The notes: generated by a model not told the origin, from the letters alone. A DNA stretch of 64,000 nucleotides from Pelobacter seleniigenes DSM 18267 (GCF_000711225.1 NZ_JOMG01000004.1:62001-126000); one strand, 5' to 3'. Counted from the first letter of the stretch, positions 24,530 to 33,651 are shown. A program made the numbers and translations.

Positions 24530-25960
24530 TTAATCCATTGCAGGCTGTTCATGCAAGAACTGCATGGCCGCAGAGAAATGATTGACCGGGCCATGCCCCT
24601 GACCGATTTGAAAAGAATCCCGTATTGCCAGGGAGATGAAGTACTTAGCTCTTTCAACCGCAAGTTTGAGCGGGTATCCCTGAGCCAGGAATGTCGCAAT
24701 GGCCGCTGATAAGGTGCAGCCAGTTCCGTGGGTGTTGTGGGTTTCGTAGCGCTCCCCGTTCAGTTCGACGACCTCCTCGCCGAGCAGCAGGAGGTCGGTC
24801 GCTGCGGTGGCCAGATGGCCGCCTTTGATCAGGACATTGCGGGCACCCAACTCCTGCAGATGGCGGCCGGCTTCAACCATCTGCTCCAGGGTTTCAGGTT
24901 CAAAGCCGGTCAGTTCGCCGACTTCGGGTAAGTTAGGGGTCAGCAGATATGTCTGTGGCAGTAGCCTGGAAATCAGGCTGTCGTTGGCTTCCTTGTCGAG
25001 CAGAGATTGACCGCCTTTGGCGACCATGACTGGATCGACCACGGCGAGCAGCGATCTGTCTTCGATGGTTTTGGCGACTCGTGAGACAATCCCGCCCCAA
25101 CTCAGCATGCCTGTTTTAACCGTATCGGCACCGATGTCGTCAAGGACTGTGTCCAGTTGTTTCATGACAAAATCGGTATGGACTGGGTAGGTATCTGTCA
25201 CCCCGAGGGTGTTCTGGGCGGTCAGGGCGGTGAGCACACTGCTGGCATAACTGCCGAGCAGGGTGATGGTTTTGATGTCGGCCTGAATCCCGGCACCGCC
25301 TCCAGAGTCGGAACCGGCAATGGTCAGCACTTTGCCGTTGGGAAAAGGTCTCTGGCGGTTGAACAGTAAAGAATATTCCTTGGCGGCCCGGGCCGGATCG
25401 AGGTCAGCCATGATCCCGGAAATAATGGCCACCGAATCAGCTCCGGTTTGCAGCGCCTCATAGGCTCCTGCCGGGGTAATGCCCCCGATGGCGACCAGCG
25501 GAACGCGTACGGCTTTACGGACTTTGGCCAGGGTTTTCAGGCCGACCACGCTGGTGTCGTCCTTACTGGCGGTCTGAAAAATACTGCCGATGGCAACGTA
25601 ATCGGCACCCTGGGCTTCGGCTTTGAGGGCTTCGTCAACATTATGGGAGGAGATGCCGATCAGCTTATTGCGACCGATAATCTGGCGTGCCTGGACCGCG
25701 GGCATGTCGTCCTGACCGAGATGGACGCCGTCGGCATCGACCTCGCGGGCCAGTTCCGGCAGGTCATTGACAATGAACAGGGCATTGTGCTGTCGGCAGA
25801 GTTCCCTGAGTTGGCCAGCCATCTGGCGCCGTTCATCCGGACGGATGTCTTTGGCCCGGTATTGGAGGATTTTGACTCCCCCGGTCAGGGCTGCCGAAAC
25901 TTTGTCCAAGAGCTTTCCATCTTTATTGTTGTCCGTGATCAGGTAGAGTCCGGATAGCAT
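24530..25960 (-). CDS. thiED: Bifunctional ThiE-ThiD fusion
   Basis: The 476-aa product joins two enzymes. Residues ~1-212 are thiamine phosphate synthase (LYLITDN; QYRAKD; VNDLPELAREVDADGVHLGQDD; GISSHN). Residues ~215-476 are HMP-P kinase (TIAGSDSGGGAGIQADIKT; VDPVMVAKGG; THGTGCTLSAAIA). It therefore phosphorylates HMP-P from ThiC and couples it to the thiazole. The ATG at 25960 has an AAGGGAGA ribosome binding site; the frame runs on upstream without one. It heads the thiED-thiC group and is divergent from alr. Thiazole genes (thiS, thiG, thiH) are not in the window. Confidence 0.95.
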   Translation of the reverse strand: MLSGLYLITDNNKDGKLLDKVSAALTGGVKILQYRAKDIRPDERRQMAGQLRELCRQHNALFIVNDLPELAREVDADGVHLGQDDMPAVQARQIIGRNKLIGISSHNVDEALKAEAQGADYVAIGSIFQTASKDDTSVVGLKTLAKVRKAVRVPLVAIGGITPAGAYEALQTGADSVAIISGIMADLDPARAAKEYSLLFNRQRPFPNGKVLTIAGSDSGGGAGIQADIKTITLLGSYASSVLTALTAQNTLGVTDTYPVHTDFVMKQLDTVLDDIGADTVKTGMLSWGGIVSRVAKTIEDRSLLAVVDPVMVAKGGQSLLDKEANDSLISRLLPQTYLLTPNLPEVGELTGFEPETLEQMVEAGRHLQELGARNVLIKGGHLATAATDLLLLGEEVVELNGERYETHNTHGTGCTLSAAIATFLAQGYPLKLAVERAKYFISLAIRDSFQIGQGHGPVNHFSAAMQFLHEQPAMD

Positions 25961-26211
25961 ACTGTGGTCTCCCTTTATTTTCATTTGGGTCCGGGATGTT
26001 TGCCTAAAGAAGCGGGTGGCGGGATAATTTTTAAAAAAATAGAATGAAAAAACAGCAATCAAGGAGAATCCTATCAGTTGCAAACCTTGGTGTCAATTAA
26101 TCCCTTTTGGTTTTGTTGCTTTACAGAGTTTTCCGGCGGGTATATTTATAAACGGACTTTTTCTGCTAACAGGCTGTTGTTCAACATCCCGCATCCTTTG
26201 ATCTGGAGACT

Positions 26212-27363
26212 ATGAGGGCCATGATCGCTTTCTCAGAACGCCCGACCTGGGCTGATATCGACTTGGTGGCACTGCGCCACAACCTTGGTCAGGCACAGCG
26301 GTGCTGCCTGGAAACACAGCGGATTCTTGCCGTGGTCAAAGCTGATGCATACGGTCATGGATCGGTTCCGGTAACCCGTGCACTGCAGCAATGCGGGATC
26401 ACCGATTTTGCAGTCGCCACCCTGGAGGAGGGACTGGAACTGCGCGCCGCCGGCGTTGTCGACCCCATCCTGGTGTTGGGTGGTTGCTTTCCCGGGCAGG
26501 AAGGAGCGTTTATCGAGCACCGGCTGATGCCCGCACTATTTGATGCCGACCTGGCGAGTCGCCTGAGTAGCGAAGCGATCCGGCGCGGCAAGCGGGTCCG
26601 GGTTCATCTCAAGGTGGATAGCGGAATGGGGCGGGTCGGTTTCCGGCGTGACCAGTTGCAGGAGTTCATCCCACGGTTGCAGAACTGTCCCGGGCTTGAA
26701 ATTGCCGGATTCATGTCGCACTTGGCTTGCGCTGATGACCTGGATTCGCCGGTTACTGGCGCACAGCTCGAACTGTTTTTGCAGATGCTGGACATGCTAC
26801 GCCAGGCGGGCATTGCTCCGCCGGATGTGCATCTTAACAACAGTGCCGGATTGGTGGCCTGGAACCGTCCTGAATTTACCCTGGCCCGACCCGGCATCAT
26901 GCTTTATGGCGGCCTGCCCGGTCCTGATTTTGCCGATCGGGTCAGCCTGCGGCCGGTCATGAACCTGCGTACGCGGATCGCCCAATTGCGTGAGCTTCCG
27001 GCCGGGACCGGAGTTTCCTACGGGCACAGTTTTCATGCACCACAGAACATGAAAGTCGCGGTTTTGCCCATCGGTTACGCGGACGGTTATAATCGACTGC
27101 TAAGCAATCGCGGCCGGGCCATCCTCCACGGTCGGATCGTTCCTGTTGTCGGCCGGGTCTGTATGGACTGGATTATGCTGGACGTGACCGGGGTTGCGCA
27201 GGCCGAGGTCGGGGACTGTGTCACTTTGCTGGGCACTGCCGACGGACTGGTGATCAGCGGTGACGATTGGGCCGGGCAGTTGGAAACCATTTCCTATGAG
27301 GTGTTCTGCCGCATCGGCGAGCGGGTCCCGCGTCACTACCCGACAGTGACGGAAAACGGCTGA
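26212..27363 (+). CDS. alr: Alanine racemase
   Basis: This PLP enzyme makes D-alanine for peptidoglycan. The 383-aa product has the PLP lysine (Lys43 in VVKADAYGHG) near the N terminus, the barrel motif KVDSGMGRVGF, the HLNNSAG segment, and the second catalytic base, Tyr in GVSYGHSF. The conserved GYADGYNR and VGRVCMDWIMLD follow. ATG 26212 has CTGGAG five bases before it; an ATG at 26221 is equally possible. It stands alone, divergent from thiED. Confidence 0.95.
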   Translation: MRAMIAFSERPTWADIDLVALRHNLGQAQRCCLETQRILAVVKADAYGHGSVPVTRALQQCGITDFAVATLEEGLELRAAGVVDPILVLGGCFPGQEGAFIEHRLMPALFDADLASRLSSEAIRRGKRVRVHLKVDSGMGRVGFRRDQLQEFIPRLQNCPGLEIAGFMSHLACADDLDSPVTGAQLELFLQMLDMLRQAGIAPPDVHLNNSAGLVAWNRPEFTLARPGIMLYGGLPGPDFADRVSLRPVMNLRTRIAQLRELPAGTGVSYGHSFHAPQNMKVAVLPIGYADGYNRLLSNRGRAILHGRIVPVVGRVCMDWIMLDVTGVAQAEVGDCVTLLGTADGLVISGDDWAGQLETISYEVFCRIGERVPRHYPTVTENG

Positions 27364-27617
27364 AAGCTGTTGTCAGCTCTGTCGAAACGTGCTAAAAGGT
27401 CCACTTTTTCAAATACATTCTCCATGGCGGTTGGTATCTGCCCCGCCGTAGCCCCTTGCTCTTTACTTTGCCGGTTTAAATATTAAACTCAAACTGTAAC
27501 TTAAGATATTCATCAGCGGATTTAATTAACAGGCAGCCCGCCTTTTTTGGCGATGAGCTGCCCGTCCTTGTTTCTAGATCAGAACAACCCTTTGGATTGA
27601 AGGAAAGGAACCGCCCC

Positions 27618-29183
27618 ATGCCTGCTATCAAGCGTGCACTGATTTCAGTGTCAGATAAAACCGGAGTCATCGACCTTGCTCGTGAACTCAACAGTTTTGG
27701 TGTCGAACTTCTGTCAACCGGCGGGACCGCCGGAATGATCCGTGATGCCGGTATTCCGGTGATGGATGTCTCGGACTATACCGGGTTCCCGGAAATGATG
27801 GATGGCCGGGTCAAAACCCTCCATCCCAAGGTGCATGGCGCACTGCTTGGCCTGCGGGACAATCCCGAGCACCTCAACGCCATGGCCAAACACGATATCG
27901 AGCCCATCGATATGGTGGTTGTCAATCTTTACCCCTTTGAAGCGACGGTGGCCAAGGACGGTTGCACCCTGGAGGATGCCATTGAGAATATCGACATCGG
28001 CGGGCCGACCATGCTGCGCAGTGCGGCCAAGAATAACAAGTTTGTGACGGTTCTGGTTGATCCGCAGGATTATGAGCCGGTCATTGCCGAAATGAAGCAG
28101 AGCAGCGGTGAGGTATCGGCGGCCACCAATTTCCAGCTCGCGGTTAAGGTTTATCAGCATACCGCAGCTTATGACGGGGCGATTTCAAACTGGCTCGGGA
28201 AAAGAACCTCCGTGGACGCCGCAGAGTTTCCGCCGACCTTGACTCTCCAGTTCCATAAAGCCCAGGGGATGCGTTACGGTGAAAACCCCCATCAGCAGGC
28301 CGCCTTTTACACCGAAAAAAACGTTGCCGAGGTCTCTATATCGACCGCACGTCAGCTGCAGGGGAAAGAGCTCTCCTACAACAATATCGGTGATACTGAT
28401 GCCGCTCTGGAGTGCGTCAAGCAGTTCAACGACGCACCGGCCTGCGTCATTGTCAAGCACGCCAACCCATGCGGAGTTGCCACCGGCACGGACTTGCTCG
28501 ACGCTTATCAGCGCGCTTTCTCAACCGATCCCGAATCGGCTTTTGGCGGAATCATCGCTTTTAATCAGGAACTGGATGCCGCAACCGCCCAGGCGATTGT
28601 CGACAAGCAGTTTGTCGAAGTGATTATCGCTCCCCGGGTTTCCGCGGAAGCATCCATGGTGGTGGCCGCAAAGAAAAATGTTCGCCTGCTGGAGTGCGGC
28701 GAGTGGTCGTCACAAAGCGGCCCGCGCTATGATTTTAAACGGGTCAATGGCGGGTTGTTGGTTCAGGATGCCGATCTGCTGTTGAGCGCCGATTGGAAAG
28801 TGGTGACCAAACGGGCTCCTTCGGACAAAGAACGCGAGGACCTCGAATTCGTCTGGCGGGTCGCCAAGTTCGTTAAATCCAACGCCATTGTCTACGGCCG
28901 GGACGGGATGACCATCGGCGTCGGCGCCGGGCAGATGAGCCGGGTCAACTCGGCCCGTATCGCCGCCATCAAGGCCGAGCATGCTGGCCTGGAAGTCAAA
29001 GGTGCCGCTATGGCGTCCGATGCCTTCTTCCCGTTCCGTGATGGGATTGACAACGCCGCTGCCGCTGGGATTACCGCGGTGATCCAGCCGGGCGGTTCGA
29101 TCCGCGATGAAGAGGTGATTGCCGCCGCGGACGAGGCGGGCATTGCCATGGTCTTTACCGGAATGCGCCACTTCAGGCATTAA
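27618..29183 (+). CDS. purH: Bifunctional AICAR transformylase / IMP cyclohydrolase
   Basis: PurH carries out the last two steps of IMP synthesis. The 521-aa product has the cyclohydrolase domain first (~1-195; [48 protein letters not shown]), then the transformylase domain with the catalytic Lys-His in [11 protein letters not shown] and the end [21 protein letters not shown]. The start follows AAGGAAAGGAA. An imperfect hairpin (GGCAGC...GCTGCC) lies in the leader near 27531-27565. purD follows after repeat copy B. Confidence 0.97.
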   Translation: MPAIKRALISVSDKTGVIDLARELNSFGVELLSTGGTAGMIRDAGIPVMDVSDYTGFPEMMDGRVKTLHPKVHGALLGLRDNPEHLNAMAKHDIEPIDMVVVNLYPFEATVAKDGCTLEDAIENIDIGGPTMLRSAAKNNKFVTVLVDPQDYEPVIAEMKQSSGEVSAATNFQLAVKVYQHTAAYDGAISNWLGKRTSVDAAEFPPTLTLQFHKAQGMRYGENPHQQAAFYTEKNVAEVSISTARQLQGKELSYNNIGDTDAALECVKQFNDAPACVIVKHANPCGVATGTDLLDAYQRAFSTDPESAFGGIIAFNQELDAATAQAIVDKQFVEVIIAPRVSAEASMVVAAKKNVRLLECGEWSSQSGPRYDFKRVNGGLLVQDADLLLSADWKVVTKRAPSDKEREDLEFVWRVAKFVKSNAIVYGRDGMTIGVGAGQMSRVNSARIAAIKAEHAGLEVKGAAMASDAFFPFRDGIDNAAAAGITAVIQPGGSIRDEEVIAAADEAGIAMVFTGMRHFRH

Positions 29184-29189
29184 CCGGTT

Positions 29190-29346
29190 GGTGAAAAGTC
29201 CATCCCGGGACTTTTTCAGGCACGGTCGGGACGCTGCGTTTGTTTCGGCCTAGCACAGCCAATGACACCGCAACGCGGCATTGGCTGTGATCGCCCACCC
29301 TGGACTCAGCCCGCGATTGAACAACGCTCACGGCTGGCTATTGCAG
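29190..29346. repeat. Structured intergenic repeat, copy B
   Basis: It lies between purH and purD. The first stem is GAAAAGTCC-ATCCC-GGGACTTTTTC (~29192-29219). The second is CACAGCCAATG pairing with CATTGGCTGTG (~29256-29290). They are followed by TGATCGCCC and an end reading GGCTGGCTATTGC. It shares architecture and boxes with the copy at 17530-17690, while the second stem differs by paired changes. Confidence 0.7.
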
Positions 29347-29359
29347 AAAAGGAAGACTC

Positions 29360-30637
29360 ATGAAGGTACTGGTAATCGGAGGTGGCGGACGTGAACATGC
29401 CCTGGTCTGGAAAATCGTCCAGTCACCGCTGGTTGAGCAGGTTTATTGTGCGCCCGGTAATCCCGGCATTGCCGAGTTGGCCGAATGTGTTCATATTAAC
29501 GTCGATGAAATCGAGGCCTTACGCGATTTCGCCTTGGCTGAACAGATCGATCTGACTGTGGTCGGTCCGGAAATTCCTTTGACCCTGGGGATTGTGGACA
29601 GTTTTAAAGCTGCCGGACTGGATATTTTCGGTCCCAGCAAGTCCGCTGCCCGGATTGAAGGGAGCAAGGGTTTTTCCAAAGACCTGATGGCCAGGCACGG
29701 CATCCCGACCGCAGCCTACAAGAGCTTTTCCGACCATTCTGAGGCCGTTGCTTACATCAAGGAGCAGGGCGCACCGATTGTGATCAAAGCCGATGGCCTG
29801 GCCGCCGGAAAAGGGGTGGTCGTGGCCATGACCGAAGCGGACGCTGTCGCGGCGGTGGATGAAATTATGCTGGACAAGGTGTTCGGGACGGCTGGCGCCA
29901 GTGTGGTGATCGAAGAGTATATGGACGGCGAGGAAGCCTCCTTTTTCGCGTTCACCGACGGCCGGAATATCCTGCCACTGGCTTCTTCGCAGGATCATAA
30001 GCGGGTCAATGACAATGATCAGGGACCGAACACCGGTGGAATGGGAGCTTATTCGCCGGCTCCGGTGGTGACGGATGTCTTACATCAAGTCATTGTCGAT
30101 ACCATTGTCAAACCGACCATCGCCGGCATGGCGGCGGACGGCTGTCCTTATTGCGGCATCCTTTATGTCGGGCTGATGATCAAGGACGGTCAGCCCAGGG
30201 TGGTCGAGTACAATGCCCGCTTCGGTGATCCTGAAGCACAGCCGCTGCTGATGCGGATGAAGTCGGATATTGTCCCCGTGTTGCAGGCCTGCGCCCGCGG
30301 CGAGCTGAAGCAGGACGCCATTGCCTGGCACGACAAAGCCGCGGTCTGCGTGGTTATGGCCAGCGGCGGATACCCGGCGGAGTTTGCCAAGGGCTTGCCG
30401 ATTTCCGGACTGGACGCTGCCGCCGAACTGGATGACCTGGTGGTTTTTCATGCCGGTACGGCGTTTAAACAAGGGCAGATCGTCAACAACGGGGGGCGGG
30501 TTCTCGGAGTGACCGCCCTGGGCGATAGCGTACAGGATGCGATTGAAAAAGCTTATCAGGGGGTTGCCCTGATTGAATGGGAAAAGGTTCACTTTCGACA
30601 TGATATCGGTGCCAAAGCACTGAACAGATCACATTAA
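29360..30637 (+). CDS. purD: Phosphoribosylamine-glycine ligase
   Basis: PurD joins glycine to phosphoribosylamine with ATP (step 2 of purine synthesis). The 425-aa ATP-grasp protein begins MKVLVIGGGGREHAL and has GPEIPLTLGIVD, the ATP loop KADGLAAGKGV, EEYMDGEEASFF, PNTGGMGAYSPAP, the metal-binding VEYNARFGDPE, and ASGGYPAEF. It is the second gene of purH-purD-purE; the purH-purD gap contains repeat copy B with a terminator-like stem. Confidence 0.97.
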   Translation: MKVLVIGGGGREHALVWKIVQSPLVEQVYCAPGNPGIAELAECVHINVDEIEALRDFALAEQIDLTVVGPEIPLTLGIVDSFKAAGLDIFGPSKSAARIEGSKGFSKDLMARHGIPTAAYKSFSDHSEAVAYIKEQGAPIVIKADGLAAGKGVVVAMTEADAVAAVDEIMLDKVFGTAGASVVIEEYMDGEEASFFAFTDGRNILPLASSQDHKRVNDNDQGPNTGGMGAYSPAPVVTDVLHQVIVDTIVKPTIAGMAADGCPYCGILYVGLMIKDGQPRVVEYNARFGDPEAQPLLMRMKSDIVPVLQACARGELKQDAIAWHDKAAVCVVMASGGYPAEFAKGLPISGLDAAAELDDLVVFHAGTAFKQGQIVNNGGRVLGVTALGDSVQDAIEKAYQGVALIEWEKVHFRHDIGAKALNRSH

Positions 30638-30660
30638 GAGTTAGCAGGAGCGGTAAGTTG

Positions 30661-31185
30661 ATGACAGAAAAAACACCACAGGTCGGAATATTGATGGGGA
30701 GTGACAGCGATTACGCGGTCATGGCTGAAACAGCGAAAATTCTTAAGCAGTTTGAGGTTCCTTTTGAGATGATCGTATCGAGCGCCCATCGAACCCCGGA
30801 ACGGACCGCTGAGTATGTCAGCCAGGCGCGGGGCAGAGGGCTCAAGGTGTTGATCGCCGGCGCTGGTGCCGCAGCGCATCTGGCCGGTGTCGTGGCGGCC
30901 GAAACCACTCTGCCGGTCATCGCGGTTCCCATCGATGCCACCTCGCTGCAGGGACTCGATGCCCTGCTGGCCATGGTGCAGATGCCTGCCGGCATTCCTG
31001 TCGCCACCATGGCTATCGGTGCGGCCGGGGCACGCAACGCCGGGATTTTTGCGGTGCAGATGCTGGCCACAACGGATGTCGTTCTTGCCGATAAATTGGT
31101 TTTGTTTAAAGAAGAAATGGCTGCCGGAGTGATCAAAAAGTCCGCACGGTTGCAGGAAAAACTGCGCGCGGACGGTCTTCTCTGA
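30661..31185 (+). CDS. purE: N5-carboxyaminoimidazole ribonucleotide mutase
   Basis: PurE moves the carboxyl group in the step to CAIR. The 174-aa product has the class I signature MGSDSD near the N terminus, SAHRTPERT, AGAGAAAHLAGV and GNA-type ending GAAGARNAGIFAVQML. The ATG at 30661 follows a GCAGGAG ribosome binding site, 23 bases after purD. No purK is adjacent. Confidence 0.95.
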   Translation: MTEKTPQVGILMGSDSDYAVMAETAKILKQFEVPFEMIVSSAHRTPERTAEYVSQARGRGLKVLIAGAGAAAHLAGVVAAETTLPVIAVPIDATSLQGLDALLAMVQMPAGIPVATMAIGAAGARNAGIFAVQMLATTDVVLADKLVLFKEEMAAGVIKKSARLQEKLRADGLL

Positions 31186-31197
31186 GTTATTTGCGGA

Positions 31198-31217
31198 TTG
31201 TATACAATATACAAATC
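31198..31217. promoter_or_regulatory. Palindrome upstream of the cytochrome promoter
   Basis: TTGTATACAA (31198-31207) is a perfect 10-bp palindrome and overlaps a second half-site, TATACAA (31208-31214). It lies just upstream of the -35 box. The form resembles operators of GntR-family or similar dimeric regulators. Confidence 0.5.
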
Positions 31218-31219
31218 CA

Positions 31220-31248
31220 TTGACATGGCCAGGGGTTTTGTTTTACCT
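31220..31248 (+). promoter_or_regulatory. Promoter of the cytochrome gene
   Basis: TTGACA at 31220-31225, 17 bases, then TTACCT at 31243-31248; the -10 box is weak, as expected for a regulated promoter. Confidence 0.5.
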
Positions 31249-31291
31249 TTGCCACGGTGGTCAACCATTCAATCAAGAGGGAGGAAGTCTA

Positions 31292-31609
31292 ATGAAGAAG
31301 TTTCTCGTATTGCTGGTCGTTGCGGCTTTTTTCGGAACAGCACTGGTTGCTGTTGCTGCCGATAAAGGGCCTGCAGAAGTCAAGTTGGAAGCCAAAATGG
31401 GGACGGTGACCTTTCCCCATGAAGCACACCAGGGGTTCATCTCCGATTGTAAAACCTGTCACCACACCGGTGAGTTTGCTGCTTGTACAAGTTGCCACGA
31501 CGGTAGCAAAGCTCCCAAAGCGAAAGATGCTTTCCATAAAACCTGTACTGGTTGCCACAAAACCGAGAAAAAAGGGCCAACCAAGTGTAAGGAATGTCAC
31601 GTTAAATAA
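31292..31609 (+). CDS. Periplasmic tetrahaem cytochrome, c3/c7 (class III) family
   Basis: The 105-aa product has a signal peptide (~1-23, cleavage near VAAD). The mature protein resembles PpcA-type periplasmic electron carriers of Geobacter and Desulfuromonas (TFPHEAHQ, KKGPTKCKECH). It has four haem-binding CxxCH motifs at 53-57, 65-69, 85-89 and 99-103. There are exactly eight His (43, 46, 57, 58, 69, 82, 89, 103), enough for four bis-His haems; PpcA has three. It likely shuttles electrons between inner and outer membrane. It is a single gene with its own promoter and terminator. Confidence 0.92.
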   Translation: MKKFLVLLVVAAFFGTALVAVAADKGPAEVKLEAKMGTVTFPHEAHQGFISDCKTCHHTGEFAACTSCHDGSKAPKAKDAFHKTCTGCHKTEKKGPTKCKECHVK

Positions 31610-31633
31610 TGACTTTTTCCTGTCATCGGTTTC

Positions 31634-31667
31634 AATGCCAGTCCGGATCTCCCGGGCTGGCATTTTT
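31634..31667 (+). terminator. Rho-independent terminator of the cytochrome gene
   Basis: AATGCCAG-T-CCGG pairs with CCGG-G-CTGGCATT, followed by six T. Confidence 0.85.
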
Positions 31668-31687
31668 TATGGGGAAAAGGGTTGTGC

Positions 31688-32473
31688 ATGACTGAGGAGA
31701 CGCTTGACGATCTGTCCCTTGGCGGGATTCGTTTGCTGCAGGCGCGAAACGGCTATCGGTATTCCCTTGATCCGATTCTTTTGGCTGATTTCGCGGCTGT
31801 GCGCAAAGGTGATCGGGCTGTTGATCTGGGAACCGGGAACGGCATCCTGGCCCTGCTGCTGGGGCGACTTTATGCGGTCGGGGAGGTTGTTGCAATCGAG
31901 CGGCAGGAGGCTTTGGCCGAGCGGGCCAGGCGTAATGTTGGCCTCAATGATATGTCTGCGCGGATTCAGGTCGTCTGTGGAGATCTTCGGGAGGTCTGTC
32001 GACAGCTGCCTGCCGCCGGATACGATCTGGTGGTCAGCAACCCGCCGTTTCGGAAACTTAACAGCGGCCGGATTGCTCCGAATGACGAGCGGGCGATGGC
32101 GCGTCATGAACTGGCCGGAGGCGTGACGGATTTTATAATGGCAGCGGCACGCCTGCTGAAGCATGGAGGTCGTTTTGCGCTGATTCATCTGGCCGAGCGA
32201 TTGGCGGAGATTTGTGCCGACATGAAGACGGCCGGACTGGAGCCGAAACGGATGCGCCTGGTCCATTCAACCCTTGGTGACGAGGCCAAGCTGGTGTTGC
32301 TGGAAGGGCGCAAGGGCGCCAAGCCGGGACTGCTGGTGGCCGGGCCGCTGGTTCTCTACAACAGCAAGGGCGGTTCCCGCGATTATACGGACGAGGTGCG
32401 GCGGATCTATTCCCGCCAGGTGTCTGCCCGAGGCGAGGCTACCGACATTTCTGGTGTTGAATCTGACGGGTGA
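31688..32473 (+). CDS. tRNA1(Val) adenine-37 N6-methyltransferase-like protein
   Basis: The 261-aa Rossmann methyltransferase of the TrmN6/YfiC family has the early RYSLDPILLADF, the SAM motif VDLGTGNGILALLL, AIERQ, and the catalytic SNPPFRKLNSGR, followed by RHEL. The NPPF motif marks an N6-adenine methyltransferase; tRNA1(Val) is the known target in E. coli and is inferred here. ATG 31688 is used because of GGGGAAAAGGG upstream. Its 3' end overlaps the convergent DciA-like gene by 35 bases. Confidence 0.85.
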   Translation: MTEETLDDLSLGGIRLLQARNGYRYSLDPILLADFAAVRKGDRAVDLGTGNGILALLLGRLYAVGEVVAIERQEALAERARRNVGLNDMSARIQVVCGDLREVCRQLPAAGYDLVVSNPPFRKLNSGRIAPNDERAMARHELAGGVTDFIMAAARLLKHGGRFALIHLAERLAEICADMKTAGLEPKRMRLVHSTLGDEAKLVLLEGRKGAKPGLLVAGPLVLYNSKGGSRDYTDEVRRIYSRQVSARGEATDISGVESDG

Positions 32474-32939
32474 ACAGGGTTCGCAGTTCATTTTTGAGTT
32501 CAGGGTTGTTCACTGCGGCCAGTTCTTTTTCAATATGTTCTTTTTCCGCGGGAGTCAATTCGACCTTAAGCCAGGGTGGCGGAGCGGCCTGCTGCGGTTT
32601 TTTTGGCCGGCCGGGGACCGGCCCTCGGCTTTGCCTGAGGAAGATATCGGTGATGCCCGCCTCTGGGGCCTGGGCAGCAAGCTTCTTGAGGATCTGCGGT
32701 TTGAGCATCTGCAACTGCTGCATCCAGACCGGATGATCGACCTGGACTTCGAGGACCCCTTGACGCAATTTCAATGGTCTGGCCCGGGCCGCAATCTGCT
32801 CGCCGACCAGTTGATCCCAGATCAGCCAGGCCTGATGACGGCTCAGCTGCCGGCCCAGTTCTGATTGGTCGAACATCTGCTTGATCAGGTGGCCGACCCG
32901 TTCGGCCCTCTTCATCGGGGGGCGCTCGATTTTTTTCAT
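32439..32939 (-). CDS. DUF721/DciA-family protein
   Basis: The 166-aa product has a DUF721 domain at ~10-95 (GHLIKQMFDQSELGRQL, IWDQLVGEQIAARARP, LEVQVDHPVWMQQLQ), the fold of DciA, which loads or assists the replicative helicase in bacteria without DnaC. A Pro-rich linker and a charged C-terminal helix (PAEKEHIEKELAAV) follow. Its ATG shares ATGA with the stop of the small membrane protein upstream, so the two are translationally coupled. A replication role is inferred from family membership. Confidence 0.8.
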   Translation of the reverse strand: MKKIERPPMKRAERVGHLIKQMFDQSELGRQLSRHQAWLIWDQLVGEQIAARARPLKLRQGVLEVQVDHPVWMQQLQMLKPQILKKLAAQAPEAGITDIFLRQSRGPVPGRPKKPQQAAPPPWLKVELTPAEKEHIEKELAAVNNPELKNELRTLFTRQIQHQKCR

Positions 32940-33193
32940 CGCCTTGCTCGCCTGCTGATGAATCCGCCCAGCAATTGCCCCGCCACGGCACAGCCAAGGG
33001 TAACGGGGATCCAGCGCCAGCTGAATCCGAACAGGTTGCGCAGGACAATGATGAAGGGGATGGAAAAGTGAACCAGGACAAACCAACGCAAAGAGAACTT
33101 TTTACTGCTTTCGCGAAAGAAGCCCAGCGGTACATTGCCGCCGAAGGCAACTGCGATAAGGGTGACAAGGGGAAGAATCTGATCTCTGTGCAC
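32936..33193 (-). CDS. Small membrane protein coupled to the DciA-like gene
   Basis: The 85-aa product has two or three hydrophobic segments (~6-24, ~35-50, ~52-76) and a very basic end (RRARR). I do not recognise the family. GTG 33193 is the likely start because AAAGGAA lies seven bases before it; an ATG at 33247 has no ribosome binding site. The TGA overlaps the ATG of the DciA-like gene (ATGA), strong evidence that this short frame is translated. Confidence 0.65.
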   Translation of the reverse strand: MHRDQILPLVTLIAVAFGGNVPLGFFRESSKKFSLRWFVLVHFSIPFIIVLRNLFGFSWRWIPVTLGCAVAGQLLGGFISRRARR

Positions 33194-33396
33194 GGGCCGT
33201 TCCTTTGTTTGTGACAGCGCAAAATTGTCGAGGCTATTGGTCAACATAGCATATTTTTTGCCTACTCTACCCTTGAAGAAGCCGCCCTGTCAATTTTCCC
33301 GGCAAGGTGAATATCCCTTGCATGGCAGCGGCAATCATGGCATGATGCGCGCCCGGATTGGGCTCGGTTCGCTTTGGACAGAGAGGTGGCTTTTTC

Positions 33397-33651
33397 GTGG
33401 TTGAGAATGGTGACATCGTGGCAATTTTTCATTCGATTCATCGGGTGATGAAAGCTGAGAAAGTTCTCAAACACGAGCAGCTCAAAGTTAAAGTCATTCC
33501 CGTGCCGCGTCAGCTGAGTGCTGATTGCGGAATGGCGGTGACGTTTAGTGAGGCGCTGCTGCCTCAGGTGAGAGCCGCTCTGGACCAGGCTGGGCTGGTT
33601 ATGGTCGAGGTCTGGCAACTGGATTCGGGGGTGTTTTGCCGTCTGATGTGA
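33397..33651 (+). CDS. DUF3343 protein (putative Se/S carrier-like)
   Basis: The 84-aa product matches the DUF3343 pattern: AIFHSIHRVMKAEKVLK, then VIPVPRQLSADCGMAVTF. The Ser-x-Asp-Cys-Gly motif is the proposed carrier site. GTG 33397 is chosen for the AGAGAGG ribosome binding site seven bases upstream. Family members are often near selenium or sulphur metabolism genes, but none are seen here. It precedes ffh and is transcribed the same way. Confidence 0.75.
   Translation: MVENGDIVAIFHSIHRVMKAEKVLKHEQLKVKVIPVPRQLSADCGMAVTFSEALLPQVRAALDQAGLVMVEVWQLDSGVFCRLM

Noticed and set aside
25960-26211. TPP riboswitch upstream of thiED
   Set aside because: I looked for the CTGAGA and GGTGCC-type boxes on the minus strand and did not find them; only an AT-rich leader is present.
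27364-27617. Third copy of the structured intergenic repeat before purH
   Set aside because: A stretch near 27400 (AAAAGGTCCACTTTTTC) recalls the first stem, but the second stem and the TGATCGCCC box are missing.
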